Positions 23,374 to 32,350 of a stretch of 39,309 nt of DNA are shown here, piece after piece. The DNA comes from Burkholderiales bacterium (GTDB lineage Bacteria > Pseudomonadota > Gammaproteobacteria > Burkholderiales > Burkholderiaceae_C): assembly GCA_016192425.1 (NCBI GenBank), contig JACPUE010000041.1, positions 1 to 39,309 on the forward strand. Reading direction: 5' to 3'. Every line of letters begins with the position of its first letter. Within the stretch, counting starts at the first letter, position 1. A program made the translations under genes and the position numbers. A model generated the notes under the pieces. It was not told where the DNA came from and made no database searches. It saw only the letters and a list, made by a program, of their open reading frames with translations.

Positions 23374-24897
23374 ATGTTGAACCACTCTTTTTCCACCGTT
23401 GGCATTGCAGGCGCTGGCGCCATGGGCCGGGGCATTGCGCAACTGGCTGCACAGGCGGGTTGCCGCGTGCTGCTGCTGGATGCGCAGCCCGGCGCCGCAG
23501 AAGGCGCGCGCAGCGCAGTTGTCGCGCATTGGCAACAATCCCAGGCGCGCGAGCGCATCAGCGCAGAACAGGCCAGCGCATGGGCAGCACAGTTGCAGGC
23601 CGTGGACAGCCTGGCTGCGCTGGCGGGCTGCGATCTGGTCATAGAGGCCATCGTCGAGCGCCCGGACGCCAAGCAGGCCCTGTTTACCGAACTTGAAGCC
23701 CTGCTGCCTGCCCAGACAGTGCTGGCCAGCAACACCTCATCGCTGTCGGTCACCGCGCTGGCAGCCAGCCTGCAGCGGCCCGAGCGCTTTGCCGGGCTGC
23801 ATTTCTTCAACCCGGCGCCGCTGATGAAGGTGGTGGAAATCGTGCCCGGCCTGCGCACCGACCTGGCGGTGTGCGAGCGCCTCGATGCGCTGGTGCGGGC
23901 CATGGGCCACACGCCGGTGCGCGCGCAGGACACGCCGGGCTTCATCGTCAACCACGCGGGACGGGGGTACACCACCGAGGCCCTGCGCATCGTCGAGGAA
24001 GGCGTGGCCGACTGCGCCACCGTGGACCGCATCCTGCGCGAACAGGCCGGGTTCAAGCTCGGGCCTTTCGAGCTGATGGACCTGACGGGGCTGGACGTGT
24101 CGCACCCGGTGATGGAGTCGATCTACCACCAGTTCTACGAGGAACCCCGCTTTCGCCCCAGCGTGACCACGGCGCAGCGCCTGGCCGGTGGCCTGCTGGG
24201 GCGCAAGAGCGGCGAGGGCTTTTACCGCTATACCGATGGCACCGCACAGCAGCCCGCCGAGGCCCCGGCGCCGCAGGTGGACTCGATTCCGCCCGTGTGG
24301 GTGTCGCCCCGCGCAGCGCGGCGTGCCGAGATCTACCAGTTGCTCAAAAACCTGGGCGCAGACATCGAAACCGGTGCTGCGCCGTCCGCTGGCGCCCTGA
24401 TCCTGGTGGCACCGCTGGGCTTTGACGTGACCACCGTGGCCGTGGTCGAGCGCCTGGACCCGGCCCGCACCATCGGCATCGACATGCTGATCGACGAGGC
24501 CTTCACCCAGCGCCGCGTGCTGGCCACCAACCCCACCACGCGCAGCGACATCCGCGCCGCGGCCCATGCGCTGATGGCGCGCGACGGCAAGCCCGTGAGC
24601 GTGGTGCGCGACAGCGGCGGCTTCGTCACGCAGCGCGTGGTGGCCTGCATCGTCAACATCGCCGCCGACATCTGCCAGCGCCGCATCTGCACCCCGCGCG
24701 ACCTGGAAGCTGCCGTCACCCTGGGCCTGGGCTACCCGCTGGGGCCACTGGCCATGGGCGACCGCTGGGGCCCCACCAATGTGCTGGAAGTGCTGTTCAA
24801 CCTGCAAACGGTGTATGGCGACCCACGCTACCGCCCCAGCCCCTGGCTGCGCCGCCGCGGTGCGCTGGGCCTGAGCCTGCAGCACGTGGAAGAATGA
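23374..24897 (+). CDS. paaH: 3-hydroxyacyl-CoA dehydrogenase, PaaH/PaaC type
   Basis: The 507-residue protein has an NAD-binding GIAGAGAMGRG (10-20), the catalytic His143 in GLHFFNPAPLMKVVEIV, and two consecutive 3HCDH C-terminal domains (DTPGFIVNHAGRGY at about 188, and SGGFVTQRVVACIVN at about 413), the arrangement of PaaH-like 3-hydroxyadipyl- or 3-hydroxybutyryl-CoA dehydrogenases rather than FadB, which has a fused hydratase. It oxidises 3-hydroxyacyl-CoA to 3-ketoacyl-CoA with NAD+. The crotonase gene starts 26 bases after its stop and probably shares the operon. The substrate (phenylacetate pathway or a general short-chain one) cannot be settled, since no other paa genes are present. 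Confidence 0.82.
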   Translation: MLNHSFSTVGIAGAGAMGRGIAQLAAQAGCRVLLLDAQPGAAEGARSAVVAHWQQSQARERISAEQASAWAAQLQAVDSLAALAGCDLVIEAIVERPDAKQALFTELEALLPAQTVLASNTSSLSVTALAASLQRPERFAGLHFFNPAPLMKVVEIVPGLRTDLAVCERLDALVRAMGHTPVRAQDTPGFIVNHAGRGYTTEALRIVEEGVADCATVDRILREQAGFKLGPFELMDLTGLDVSHPVMESIYHQFYEEPRFRPSVTTAQRLAGGLLGRKSGEGFYRYTDGTAQQPAEAPAPQVDSIPPVWVSPRAARRAEIYQLLKNLGADIETGAAPSAGALILVAPLGFDVTTVAVVERLDPARTIGIDMLIDEAFTQRRVLATNPTTRSDIRAAAHALMARDGKPVSVVRDSGGFVTQRVVACIVNIAADICQRRICTPRDLEAAVTLGLGYPLGPLAMGDRWGPTNVLEVLFNLQTVYGDPRYRPSPWLRRRGALGLSLQHVEE

Positions 24898-24922
24898 ACC
24901 ACCCCGATTGAACCGCCCGCCC

Positions 24923-25702
24923 ATGCCCGCAGAACTCCGCAGCACCAGCCACGGCCAGACCCTGGTCCTGGCCCTCTCGAACCCCGGCTTGCGCAATGCA
25001 CTGGACCCGGCCATCTATGCCGCAGGCATCGAGGCCCTGGGCAGCGCCGAGCGCAATGCCGAGGTGCGCAGCGTGGTGCTCACGGGCGAAGGCGGCGTGT
25101 TCAGCGCGGGCGGCAACCTGCAGCGGCTGCAAGTGCAGCGCCAGCAAGACCTGCCCGCGCAGGAAGCCAGCCTCACCGCGCTGCACGACTGGATCGAAGC
25201 CATCCGCACCTACCCCAAGCCGGTGATTGCAGCCGTCGAAGGCAGCGCCGCCGGGGCGGGCTTTGCGCTGGTGCTGGCCTGCGACCTGGTGGTGGCCGCA
25301 CGCAGCGCGCGCTTTGCCACGGCCTATGCGCGCGTGGGCCTGTCGCCCGACGGCGGCACGAGCTGGCACCTGGCCCGCGCCCTGCCCCGCGCACTGGCCG
25401 CCGAGCTGCTGATGTGCGGCGACCTGGTGGACGCCGAGCGCCTGCATGCGCTGGGCCTGGTCAACCGCCTGGCCGACACGGGGCAAGCGCTGCAGGCGGC
25501 ACTGGACCTTGCCGAAACCCTGCACGGCAGCGCACCCAACGCGCTGGCCAGCTGCAAGGAGCTGCTGGACGAAGCCGCGCACCAGCCGCTGAGCACCCAG
25601 CTCGACCTGGAGCGCACGCATTTCCTGCGCAACCTGGCGCACGCCAACGCGGGCGAAGGCATCGCCGCGTTTCTGGACAAGCGCACACCCCACTGGCGCT
25701 GA
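24923..25702 (+). CDS. Enoyl-CoA hydratase/isomerase family protein (PaaG-like)
   Basis: The 259-residue crotonase-fold protein has the oxyanion-hole segment GEGGVFSAGGNLQRL (about 55-69) and the second one EGSAAGAGFALVLACDLVVAA (about 106-126). The active-site region reads GLSPDGGTSWHLAR with Asp143 at the place where true hydratases carry a Glu; PaaG-type isomerases also keep an Asp here, so double-bond or epoxide isomerisation is more likely than hydration. The ATG at 24923 is preferred over a TTG five codons upstream. It probably works with the dehydrogenase encoded just before it. Confidence 0.8.
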   Translation: MPAELRSTSHGQTLVLALSNPGLRNALDPAIYAAGIEALGSAERNAEVRSVVLTGEGGVFSAGGNLQRLQVQRQQDLPAQEASLTALHDWIEAIRTYPKPVIAAVEGSAAGAGFALVLACDLVVAARSARFATAYARVGLSPDGGTSWHLARALPRALAAELLMCGDLVDAERLHALGLVNRLADTGQALQAALDLAETLHGSAPNALASCKELLDEAAHQPLSTQLDLERTHFLRNLAHANAGEGIAAFLDKRTPHWR

Positions 25703-25730
25703 CGCACGCTGCGGCGACGCGCCGCACTTG

Positions 25731-25783
25731 CTATATTTTTTATAGCTGCTAACGCTTGTATTACGGGCGCTGCAGCCCATTTT
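25731..25783 (+). repeat. Palindromic dispersed repeat, copy C (intergenic)
   Basis: CTAT, seven bases (six of them T), ATAGCTGC, an arm with GGGCGCTGCAGCCC (itself nearly palindromic), then CATTTT. It lies 28 bases after the crotonase stop in the 218-base gap before the Crp/Fnr-type gene; the rest of that gap (25784-25920) shows no other clear feature. Confidence 0.8.
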
Positions 25784-25920
25784 CTTTCAAAACCCAGCCT
25801 CGCCATGCACCACGGCGGGCGCCGCTGCGCCTGCGCAGACACGCAGGTGACAACCCCCATGCGCAACGCCGGTCCCGCACGCGACAATGAAAGCGTTTCC
25901 AGTCACCCAAAAGACAGACC

Positions 25921-26640
25921 ATGGACGATCCGATTCTTACCATCGACGAACGCGCTGCAATCAATGCAGGCCGCTGGTTCTCTTCCCTGTCACCTTCACT
26001 TCGACACGACATCCTGCGATGCGCCTACGTCAAACGCTTCAAGGACGGCGACCTGATCGCCGCACGCGGCGAGCCGCCGGAGGAGTGGATCGCCTGCGCC
26101 AAAGGTGCGGTGCGGGTGAGCTCGACCTCCATCTCGGGCAAGCAGATCACGCTGACCTATGTGGAGCCGGGCATCTGGTTCGGCGACGTGGCGATCTTCG
26201 ACGGAGACCGGCGCACACACGATGCCTATGCCCATGGGGACACCACCATCCTGGGCGTGGCCAAGGCGGATTTCAAAAAGATCCTGGCCCAGCATGGGGA
26301 GCTGTACGAAGCCCTGCTGCGCCTGCACGCGCGGCGCATCCGCCAGCTCTACGGCCTGGTGGAAGACCTCAACACCCTGCCCTTGCGCGCACGCCTGGCC
26401 AAGCAGTTGCTGCACCTGGTGCGCAGCTACGGCGTGCCCAGCCTGTCGGACGGCAACGAGACCCGCATCGGCCTGCAGCTTGCACAGGAAGAACTGGCGC
26501 AGCTGCTCGGCGCGTCGCGCCAGCGCGTGAACCAGGAGCTCAAGGCCATGGAACGTGAGGACATCATCCGCATTGAACCCGGCGGCCTGGTCGTGCGCGA
26601 TCGCGACGCCCTCATGCACATCATCGATACCGACCACTGA
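25921..26640 (+). CDS. Crp/Fnr-family transcriptional regulator
   Basis: The 239-residue protein has an N-terminal cyclic-nucleotide-binding beta-barrel (about 18-135: DGDLIAARGEPPEEWIACAKG, then PGIWFGDVAIFDGDRRTHDAYA), a dimer helix (about 140-155), and a C-terminal winged helix-turn-helix (LAQEELAQLLGASRQRVNQELKAME, about 183-207). No N-terminal Cys cluster of FNR type is present; the few Cys residues do not fit an Fe-S site. The phosphate-pocket motif of CRP (GExA/RS) is altered to WFGDVAIFDGDRRTH, so cAMP binding is doubtful. It lies directly before the kinase/acyl-CoA dehydrogenase pair and probably controls them (inference). Confidence 0.88.
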   Translation: MDDPILTIDERAAINAGRWFSSLSPSLRHDILRCAYVKRFKDGDLIAARGEPPEEWIACAKGAVRVSSTSISGKQITLTYVEPGIWFGDVAIFDGDRRTHDAYAHGDTTILGVAKADFKKILAQHGELYEALLRLHARRIRQLYGLVEDLNTLPLRARLAKQLLHLVRSYGVPSLSDGNETRIGLQLAQEELAQLLGASRQRVNQELKAMEREDIIRIEPGGLVVRDRDALMHIIDTDH

Positions 26641-26649
26641 CACCCATCC

Positions 26650-27735
26650 ATGAGCAATTTCGACCACTTCATCGGCACGCGCGCTGTCTCGGAACAGCAC
26701 GCCTTCGACACCGCCGCACTCAGCGCCTGGCTGCAGCAAAACCTCGACGGCTTCGAAGGCCCCTTGAGCGTCGAGATGTTCAAGGGCGGGCAGTCCAACC
26801 CCACCTACAAGCTCATCACCCCGCACCAAAGCTATGTGATGCGCGCCAAGCCTGGCCCGGTGGCCAGGCTGCTGCCCTCGGCCCACGCCATCGAGCGTGA
26901 GTTTGCCGTGATGAGCGGTCTGGCTGCTACCTCCGTGCCCGTGCCGCGCATGTACGCGCTGTGCGAGGACGAGTCCATCATCGGCCGCGCCTTCTACATC
27001 ATGGAGTGCATGCAGGGCCGCGTGCTGTGGGACCAGTCCCTGCCCGGCATGCAGCCCGCCGAGCGCGCCGCCATCTACGACGAAACCAACCGGGTCATCT
27101 CTGCGCTGCACAGCGTGAAATTTGCGCAGCAGGGCCTGGCCAACTACGGCAAGCCGGGCAACTACTTCGAACGCCAGATCGGCCGCTGGAGCAAGCAGTA
27201 CCAGGCCTCCATCACCCAACCCATCCCCGAGATGGACCAGCTCATGGCCTGGCTGCCCGCCCACATGCCCGCCAGTGCGCGCGACGAAAGCCGCGTGTCC
27301 ATCGTGCACGGCGACTTCCGGCTGGACAACCTGATGTTCCACCCCACCGAGCCCCGCGTGGTTGCCGTGCTGGACTGGGAGCTGTCCACCCTGGGCCACC
27401 CGCTGGCCGATTTCAGCTACCACTGCATGGCCTGGCACATCCCGCCGGGGCATTTCCGTGGCATTGGCGGGCTGGACCTGGTGGCACTGGGTATCCCGTC
27501 GGAGCAGGAATACATCCGCAAGTACTGCGAACGCACCGGCCTGGCCACTCCGCAAGAGCTGGCCAGCGACTGGAACTTTTATCTGGCCTACAACCTGTTC
27601 CGCCTAGCCGCCATCCTGCAAGGCATTGCCAAGCGCGTGGAGGCAGGCACCGCCTCCAGCGCCCAGGCCAAGGCTTCCGGCGACGGCGCCCGGCCCCTGG
27701 CCCAGATGGCCTGGGCCTTTGCCCAACGCGCGTAA
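26650..27735 (+). CDS. APH-fold phosphotransferase, ACAD10/11 kinase-domain type
   Basis: The 361-residue protein has the aminoglycoside-phosphotransferase fold: a lysine strand YVMRAKPGP (about 62-70), the catalytic loop HGDFRLDN (220-227) and the metal-binding LDWELSTLGHPLAD with Asp242. It matches the kinase half of eukaryotic ACAD10/ACAD11, which in those proteins is fused to an acyl-CoA dehydrogenase; here the dehydrogenase is the next gene. Such kinases phosphorylate 4-hydroxyacyl-CoA for further breakdown (known for LvaA of Pseudomonas putida and for ACAD10/11). It is therefore unlikely to be an antibiotic-resistance enzyme. It starts nine bases after the Crp/Fnr-type gene. Confidence 0.86.
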   Translation: MSNFDHFIGTRAVSEQHAFDTAALSAWLQQNLDGFEGPLSVEMFKGGQSNPTYKLITPHQSYVMRAKPGPVARLLPSAHAIEREFAVMSGLAATSVPVPRMYALCEDESIIGRAFYIMECMQGRVLWDQSLPGMQPAERAAIYDETNRVISALHSVKFAQQGLANYGKPGNYFERQIGRWSKQYQASITQPIPEMDQLMAWLPAHMPASARDESRVSIVHGDFRLDNLMFHPTEPRVVAVLDWELSTLGHPLADFSYHCMAWHIPPGHFRGIGGLDLVALGIPSEQEYIRKYCERTGLATPQELASDWNFYLAYNLFRLAAILQGIAKRVEAGTASSAQAKASGDGARPLAQMAWAFAQRA

Positions 27736-27771
27736 GCGGCACGCTCATCCCCCCTTTTTCTAGGAGAACCC

Positions 27772-29028
27772 ATGGACTTTGACTATTCCCCCAAAACCAA
27801 AGAACTGCGCGAACGCCTGCTCAAGTTCATGGACGAGCACATCTACCCGGCCGAGGGCCAGTACGCCGCCGAACTGGCCGCCAACACGGCAGCCGGCAAG
27901 CGCTGGACGCCGCTGCAGACCATCGAGAACCTCAAGCCCAAGGCGCAGGCCGCCGGGCTGTGGAACCTGTTCCTGCCCGTGGACACGGCCGAAGCCTCGG
28001 GCTACCACGGCGCGGGTCTGACCAACGCTGAATACGCCCCCCTGGCCGAGATCATGGGCCGCGTGCTGTGGTCCAGCGAAGTGTTCAACTGCTCGGCCCC
28101 CGACACCGGCAATATGGAAACCATTGCCCGCTACGGCTCCGAGCCCATCAAGGCAGCCTGGCTCAAGCCCTTGCTCGAAGGCAAGTTCCGCTCCGCGTTT
28201 GCCATGACCGAGCCCGACGTAGCGTCGAGCGACGCGACCAACATCGAAACGCGCATCGAACGCCAGGGCGACGACTACGTCATCAATGGCCGCAAGTGGT
28301 GGACGTCCGGGGCCATGGACCCACGCTGCAAGGTGCTGGTGACCATGGGCAAGACCGACCCCGAAGCGCCCAAGCATTCGCAGCAAAGCATGATCGTGGT
28401 GCCCGCCGACACCCCCGGCGTCAAAATTGTGCGGCCGCTCAACGTGTTCGGCTACGACGATGCACCGCACGGCCATGCCGAGGTGCTGTTCGAGAACGTG
28501 CGCGTGCCCGCCTCCAACATCCTGCTGGGCGAAGGCCGCGGTTTCGAGATCGCCCAGGGGCGCCTGGGCCCTGGCCGCATCCACCACTGCATGCGCCTGA
28601 TCGGCCTGGCCGAACGCTCGCTGGAACTGATGTGCAAGCGCGCCATCTCGCGCGTGGCCTTCGGCAAGCCGCTGGCCCAGCAGACCGTGACGCAGGAGCG
28701 CATTGCCGAGGCGCGCTGCAAGATCGACATGGCGCGCCTGCTCACGCTCAAGGCCGCCTGGATGATGGACGTGGCCGGCAACAAGGTCGCCAAGACCGAG
28801 ATCGCCATGATCAAGGTCGTGGCGCCCAGCATGGCCTGCCAGGTCATCGATTGGGCCATCCAGGCGCACGGCGGCGGCGGCATGTGCGACGACTTCCCGC
28901 TCGCCTTCAACTACGCCCAGGCGCGCACGCTGCGCTTTGCCGATGGCCCCGACGAAGTGCACCGCAACGCCATCGCCAAGTGGGAGCTGGGCAAGTACAT
29001 GGCCCCCAAGCCCAAGGCTGCGCACTGA
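27772..29028 (+). CDS. Acyl-CoA dehydrogenase, ACAD11-like
   Basis: The 418-residue FAD enzyme has the acyl-CoA dehydrogenase signature blocks [19 protein letters not shown] (about 143-161), [41 protein letters not shown] (about 264-286), [11 protein letters not shown] and the C-terminal [16 protein letters not shown] with the FAD-side glycines. It is slightly longer than typical short-chain members (about 380), as usual for the ACAD10/11 group. A clear TAGGAG ribosome-binding site lies 5-10 bases before ATG 27772. With the upstream kinase it forms a split version of ACAD11, predicted to eliminate phosphate from 4-phosphoacyl-CoA and desaturate it. It ends convergent with the orphan minus-strand gene, 41 bases apart. 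Confidence 0.92.
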   Translation: MDFDYSPKTKELRERLLKFMDEHIYPAEGQYAAELAANTAAGKRWTPLQTIENLKPKAQAAGLWNLFLPVDTAEASGYHGAGLTNAEYAPLAEIMGRVLWSSEVFNCSAPDTGNMETIARYGSEPIKAAWLKPLLEGKFRSAFAMTEPDVASSDATNIETRIERQGDDYVINGRKWWTSGAMDPRCKVLVTMGKTDPEAPKHSQQSMIVVPADTPGVKIVRPLNVFGYDDAPHGHAEVLFENVRVPASNILLGEGRGFEIAQGRLGPGRIHHCMRLIGLAERSLELMCKRAISRVAFGKPLAQQTVTQERIAEARCKIDMARLLTLKAAWMMDVAGNKVAKTEIAMIKVVAPSMACQVIDWAIQAHGGGGMCDDFPLAFNYAQARTLRFADGPDEVHRNAIAKWELGKYMAPKPKAAH

Positions 29029-29069
29029 GAGGGGAGGAAACAGCGCAGCGGCTCAGGGGAGTGTGGGCG

Positions 29070-29786
29070 TCATGTCACTGGCAAGGTAGACGGCCCGTGG
29101 TCGTCCACCGTGGGCGGCAGCTGGTGCGCGGCCACCACGCAAGACGCCAGGAATGCGCCCATGGCGTATTCCAGGTCGGGCAGGTAGCATGCGCTGCTTT
29201 GCATGCGCAGCGAAACGCTGGCGTCGCTCACCATCAGCACCAGCGGCGCCTGGCCCGGCTGCGCCTGTGGCCGGTCCCGCATCAACTGCGACACCAGGGC
29301 CGCGTTCACCCAGTGGCGCGCAGTGTCAAGATCCTCGCCCACCACGGCAAAAGCACGCACAAAGGACGCAGGCAACTGCGGCCAGCGCAGTTCTTCGTAA
29401 ATAGACAGCCAGCGCATTTCCTGCGGCAGGCGCTGGTCTACGGTGGTTTGCAGGCTATCGGTGATGGCGCCATACACCCTGCCCTCCAGCTCCTCCTTGA
29501 GCGCACGGCTGATCACCATCACATGGGCATCGGGGCTGAGGGGCAGTTCAGCACGCACGCGCAGCTCGGTGCCTTGCATGTAGTCGCGCGTGGGGGTGCC
29601 GCTCTCCAGGCGCCAGGGGTGTTCCACCACCTGCCCCTGCAGCACAAAGCGGTCGGGCTCACCGTCAAAGGAAAAGGCCCAGCGCTGCGCACCAGCCCAC
29701 AAGGCCAATTGGCCGGGGGTGGCAACGCCCTGGCTGGCCGCAGGTCGTGAATTCAGGCCCAAGGCCTTGCGCAGTTGTTCGAACAT
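29070..29786 (-). CDS. Conserved-looking hypothetical protein next to the FHA cyclase
   Basis: The 238-residue protein is soluble by appearance with no signal peptide or membrane span. It opens with a basic segment (MFEQLRKALGLNSRPAA), then GQLALWAGAQRWAFSFDGEPDRFVLQGQV and RDYMQGTELRVRAELPLSPDAHVMVISRALKEELEG; I do not recognise a family. ATG 29786 is chosen over an in-frame start ten codons upstream. It lies 84 bases downstream of the FHA-cyclase on the same strand and is probably its operon partner; the codon use is normal for the genome. Confidence 0.7.
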   Translation of the reverse strand: MFEQLRKALGLNSRPAASQGVATPGQLALWAGAQRWAFSFDGEPDRFVLQGQVVEHPWRLESGTPTRDYMQGTELRVRAELPLSPDAHVMVISRALKEELEGRVYGAITDSLQTTVDQRLPQEMRWLSIYEELRWPQLPASFVRAFAVVGEDLDTARHWVNAALVSQLMRDRPQAQPGQAPLVLMVSDASVSLRMQSSACYLPDLEYAMGAFLASCVVAAHQLPPTVDDHGPSTLPVT

Positions 29787-29870
29787 GGCGATCCTTTCGC
29801 GGCCGGAGCAGGCCACACGCCCAGGCCACAGGCCCCGGCGGCGGACAGCACGGAATCCGCCCGAAGGTGG

Positions 29871-30800
29871 TCAGCGCTGTAAGCGCATGTTACTTCCAGA
29901 AACCAGAAAACTGAGCACCGGCGCACCCGCACCAAAGGGCATGCCCAGCGCAATCTTGCCCGAGCCATGCAGCAGGCAGGAGTCGCGGCGCAGCGGGACG
30001 GCGGTTTCGCCCCCTTCAAAAAGCACCCAGGTGCCATAGCTGCTCTGGTCGGTGAGCGTGAACGAGCCCTGGTGCCAGTCAATGCGTGCATGCATGCGCG
30101 AGACACGGGGGTCGGACACGCACAACTGCATGTCGCTGGCGCGGCCGATCTGCACGGGCACTTCGCCGGAGGAAAACTCCAGCGTTGCACCATTCCAGCT
30201 GATGCGGATACTGCCCAACTGCGAGTCGTTCAGCGGCGCCGCTGCGCTCAGGCTGGCCTGCATGGTCAGTATGTCGGTAGCGTCTATGTCCCGCCATTCA
30301 GCCAGAAAGACCATTTGCGGTTCGGCCTTCCCTCGGATGTCAAACTCACCCAGCCGCCGAAAACGGATGCCCGGCACCACGCCTGCATCCACAGCGGTCA
30401 CATCGTTGACCCAGATTTCGCTGGGCCCCGCTTTCTCGGACAGGCGCGAGGCCACGTTCACGGCGTCGCCATAGGTGTCGCCATCGACCTGCAGCACCTC
30501 CCCGCTGGCCACGCCCATGCGGATTTCCATGCGCACGGATTCGGGCCAGCGCTGCAGGTGCGACTGGTGGCTGCGCAGCATCTCGCCCGCCATGAAGACG
30601 GCCTGGTTGGCGCTTTCAAAAACCCCCAGCACCCCGTCGCCCAGCTTCTTGACCACCCGGCCTTCATGGGCCTGGATGATTTCCCCGATCCACTGCGTGA
30701 GGCGCGACACCACCGCTGCGGCACGCTCGTTGCCCAGGGTTTCGTAAAGGCTGGTACTGCCCGTGAGGTCAACAAAGACCACCGTCGAGATGGTGCTCAT
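29871..30800 (-). CDS. Class III adenylate/guanylate cyclase with C-terminal FHA domain
   Basis: Residues 1-180 form a class III cyclase domain: VVFVDLTGST with metal-binding Asp11, KKLGDGVLGVF with Asp55, and GDAVNVASRL (111-120) with the transition-state Asn115 and Arg119. Residues 198-295 form an FHA domain with the phosphothreonine-binding GR (219-220), S234, R235 and H237, and the SYGTWV loop. It makes a cyclic nucleotide, likely cAMP, and the FHA domain suggests control by binding a phosphothreonine partner. It has no membrane segment. Ser/Thr kinases or receptors are not encoded in the window. The gene precedes the orphan gene at 29070-29786, and is downstream of the HI0933-like gene on the same strand. 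Confidence 0.88.
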   Translation of the reverse strand: MSTISTVVFVDLTGSTSLYETLGNERAAAVVSRLTQWIGEIIQAHEGRVVKKLGDGVLGVFESANQAVFMAGEMLRSHQSHLQRWPESVRMEIRMGVASGEVLQVDGDTYGDAVNVASRLSEKAGPSEIWVNDVTAVDAGVVPGIRFRRLGEFDIRGKAEPQMVFLAEWRDIDATDILTMQASLSAAAPLNDSQLGSIRISWNGATLEFSSGEVPVQIGRASDMQLCVSDPRVSRMHARIDWHQGSFTLTDQSSYGTWVLFEGGETAVPLRRDSCLLHGSGKIALGMPFGAGAPVLSFLVSGSNMRLQR

Positions 30801-30884
30801 GGGCTCGTTGCATTGGCAGCGATGGACATAGGAGGCCAGTTTAGACCAATTGCCCCTTTTCCCCGAAGGCTTGGCGAAAGGACT

Positions 30885-32162
30885 TCAGGCCGGGCCTGTG
30901 TTTTGTTGTAGCCAACGCACGGCGCCCCGCCCCGCCTGCACGCCGGTGGCCATGCTGGCAGTCAGCAAGTAGCCACCGGTAGGGGCCTCCCAGTCCAGCA
31001 TTTCCCCGGCGCAAAACACCCCAGGCAGGGCATGCAGCATCAACTGTTCGTCCAGTGAGGCAAAGTCCACACCTCCGGCGGTGCTGATGGCCTCGTCCAG
31101 GGGCCGGGGGGCCGCCACGGTCAGAGGCAGTGCCTTGATGCACTGCGCCAGCATGCGGACGTCATGCATCTGTTCCTTGGTCAACAGTTCGTACAGCAGG
31201 GCGAGCTTGATGCCCTCCAGCCCCAGGCGGCTCTTGAGGTGGCTGGACAATGAACGCGAGCCCCTCGGGTGGGCCACCGCTGCAGCCACGCGCTCGGCAG
31301 ACCAGTCGGGCAGCAGGTCCAGCGTGAAGGTGGCGCGGCCTGCGGCCTCGATCTCGTCGCGCAGCAAAGCCGATACGGCATAGACCAGGCTGCCTTCAAT
31401 GCCCGTGCCAGTGGCCACGAACTCCCCCTTGCGCGCAAACTGGCGGCCTTGGCTGTCGACGAACTGCAGGGCCACCGACTTGAACGGCTGGCCCGCATGT
31501 GCCTGCACGAAGTGGTGTGACCAGCCCGACGCCTGCGCTGGCGCCGCAGGGCTGCGCACATCGAAACCACAATTGGCCGGGCGCAGCGGCTGCAGCGCAA
31601 TCTGCCGCTGCTGCAGAGGCTGCACCCATGCGCCGTCAGACCCCAGACGCGGCCAGCTTGCGCCCCCCAGGGCCAGCACCACGGCGCGCGCTGACAGCGC
31701 CACGTCGCCCTGGGGCGCGGCAAAGCGCCAGCGGCCCTGCCCATCCCAGCCCAGCCAGCGGTGGCGCATGTGAAACCGCACCCCCAGCCCGCGCAACCGG
31801 TGCAGCCACGCACGCAGCAAGGGCGCGGCTTTCATGTCCACCGGAAACACGCGGCCCGAGGTTCCGACAAAGGTTTCCACGCCCATGCCCTGCGCCCAGG
31901 CCCGCACCTGATCCTGCCCGAAAGCCTGCAGCATGGGGGCCAGCAGTGCCTGGCGCTGGCCATAGCGCTGGACGAAGCGGTCCAGGGGCTCGGAATGGGT
32001 CAGGTTCATGCCCCCCTTGCCCGCGAGCAGGAACTTGCGCCCCACCGAGGGCATGGCATCGAACAGGTGCACCTCCCTTCCGGCCAGGGCCAGCTCCTGC
32101 GCTGCCATCAAACCTGCGGGGCCCGCGCCCACCACGGCAACGTCGGTTGTCATTTCATGCAT
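30885..32162 (-). CDS. HI0933/YhiN-family FAD-dependent flavoprotein
   Basis: The 425-residue flavoprotein has an N-terminal FAD motif VAVVGAGPAGLMAAQELA (about 8-25), the family's GRKFLLAGKGGMNLTHSEP (about 44-62), GTSGRVFPVDMKAAPLLRAW (about 99-118), and a C-terminal TAGGVDFASLDEQLM followed by CAGEMLDWEAPTGGYLLTAS (second FAD contact). The family is widespread but its substrate is unknown; some members act as oxidoreductases for unknown metabolites. ATG 32162 has an AGGAAAG 9-15 bases upstream; an in-frame ATG three codons later is possible. It is divergent from trxA. Confidence 0.82.
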   Translation of the reverse strand: MHEMTTDVAVVGAGPAGLMAAQELALAGREVHLFDAMPSVGRKFLLAGKGGMNLTHSEPLDRFVQRYGQRQALLAPMLQAFGQDQVRAWAQGMGVETFVGTSGRVFPVDMKAAPLLRAWLHRLRGLGVRFHMRHRWLGWDGQGRWRFAAPQGDVALSARAVVLALGGASWPRLGSDGAWVQPLQQRQIALQPLRPANCGFDVRSPAAPAQASGWSHHFVQAHAGQPFKSVALQFVDSQGRQFARKGEFVATGTGIEGSLVYAVSALLRDEIEAAGRATFTLDLLPDWSAERVAAAVAHPRGSRSLSSHLKSRLGLEGIKLALLYELLTKEQMHDVRMLAQCIKALPLTVAAPRPLDEAISTAGGVDFASLDEQLMLHALPGVFCAGEMLDWEAPTGGYLLTASMATGVQAGRGAVRWLQQNTGPA

Positions 32163-32232
32163 TGCGCTTTTCTTTCCTTGCCACCATTGAGCCGCCGATT
32201 GTCGCCCGCCGCCCCGTTGCAGATCGTTTTGC

Positions 32233-32249
32233 GCTATGGCAGCCATAGC
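32233..32249. promoter_or_regulatory. Inverted repeat between the HI0933-like gene and trxA
   Basis: A perfect dyad GCTATGGC-A-GCCATAGC is followed by a smaller one, TGTCCC-TGCG-GGGACA (32264-32279). It is in the 188-base divergent gap. The shape is typical of a repressor or activator site, but I cannot name the regulator. Confidence 0.35.
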
Positions 32250-32289
32250 AGCAGGCCAGCCACTGTCCCTGCGGGGACATGGGGGTTTC

Positions 32290-32298
32290 TGTCACAAT
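32290..32298 (+). promoter_or_regulatory. trxA: Probable trxA promoter (extended -10)
   Basis: TGT-CACAAT is an extended -10 element 53 bases before the trxA ATG. Very similar TG-n elements precede rho (TGT-CATAAT, 32798-32806) and rpmE (TGC-GATAAT, 34222-34230), which supports the pattern. No clear -35 is seen. Confidence 0.45.
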
Positions 32299-32350
32299 GC
32301 AAGCATTCAAAAAAAACCTGACCCGCACACATTTTCGAGAAGGAAAACGC

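Noticed and set aside
26650-27735. Aminoglycoside-resistance phosphotransferase
   Set aside because: The adjacent ACAD11-like gene and overall similarity to ACAD10/11 kinase domains point to CoA-ester metabolism; no mobile element is near.
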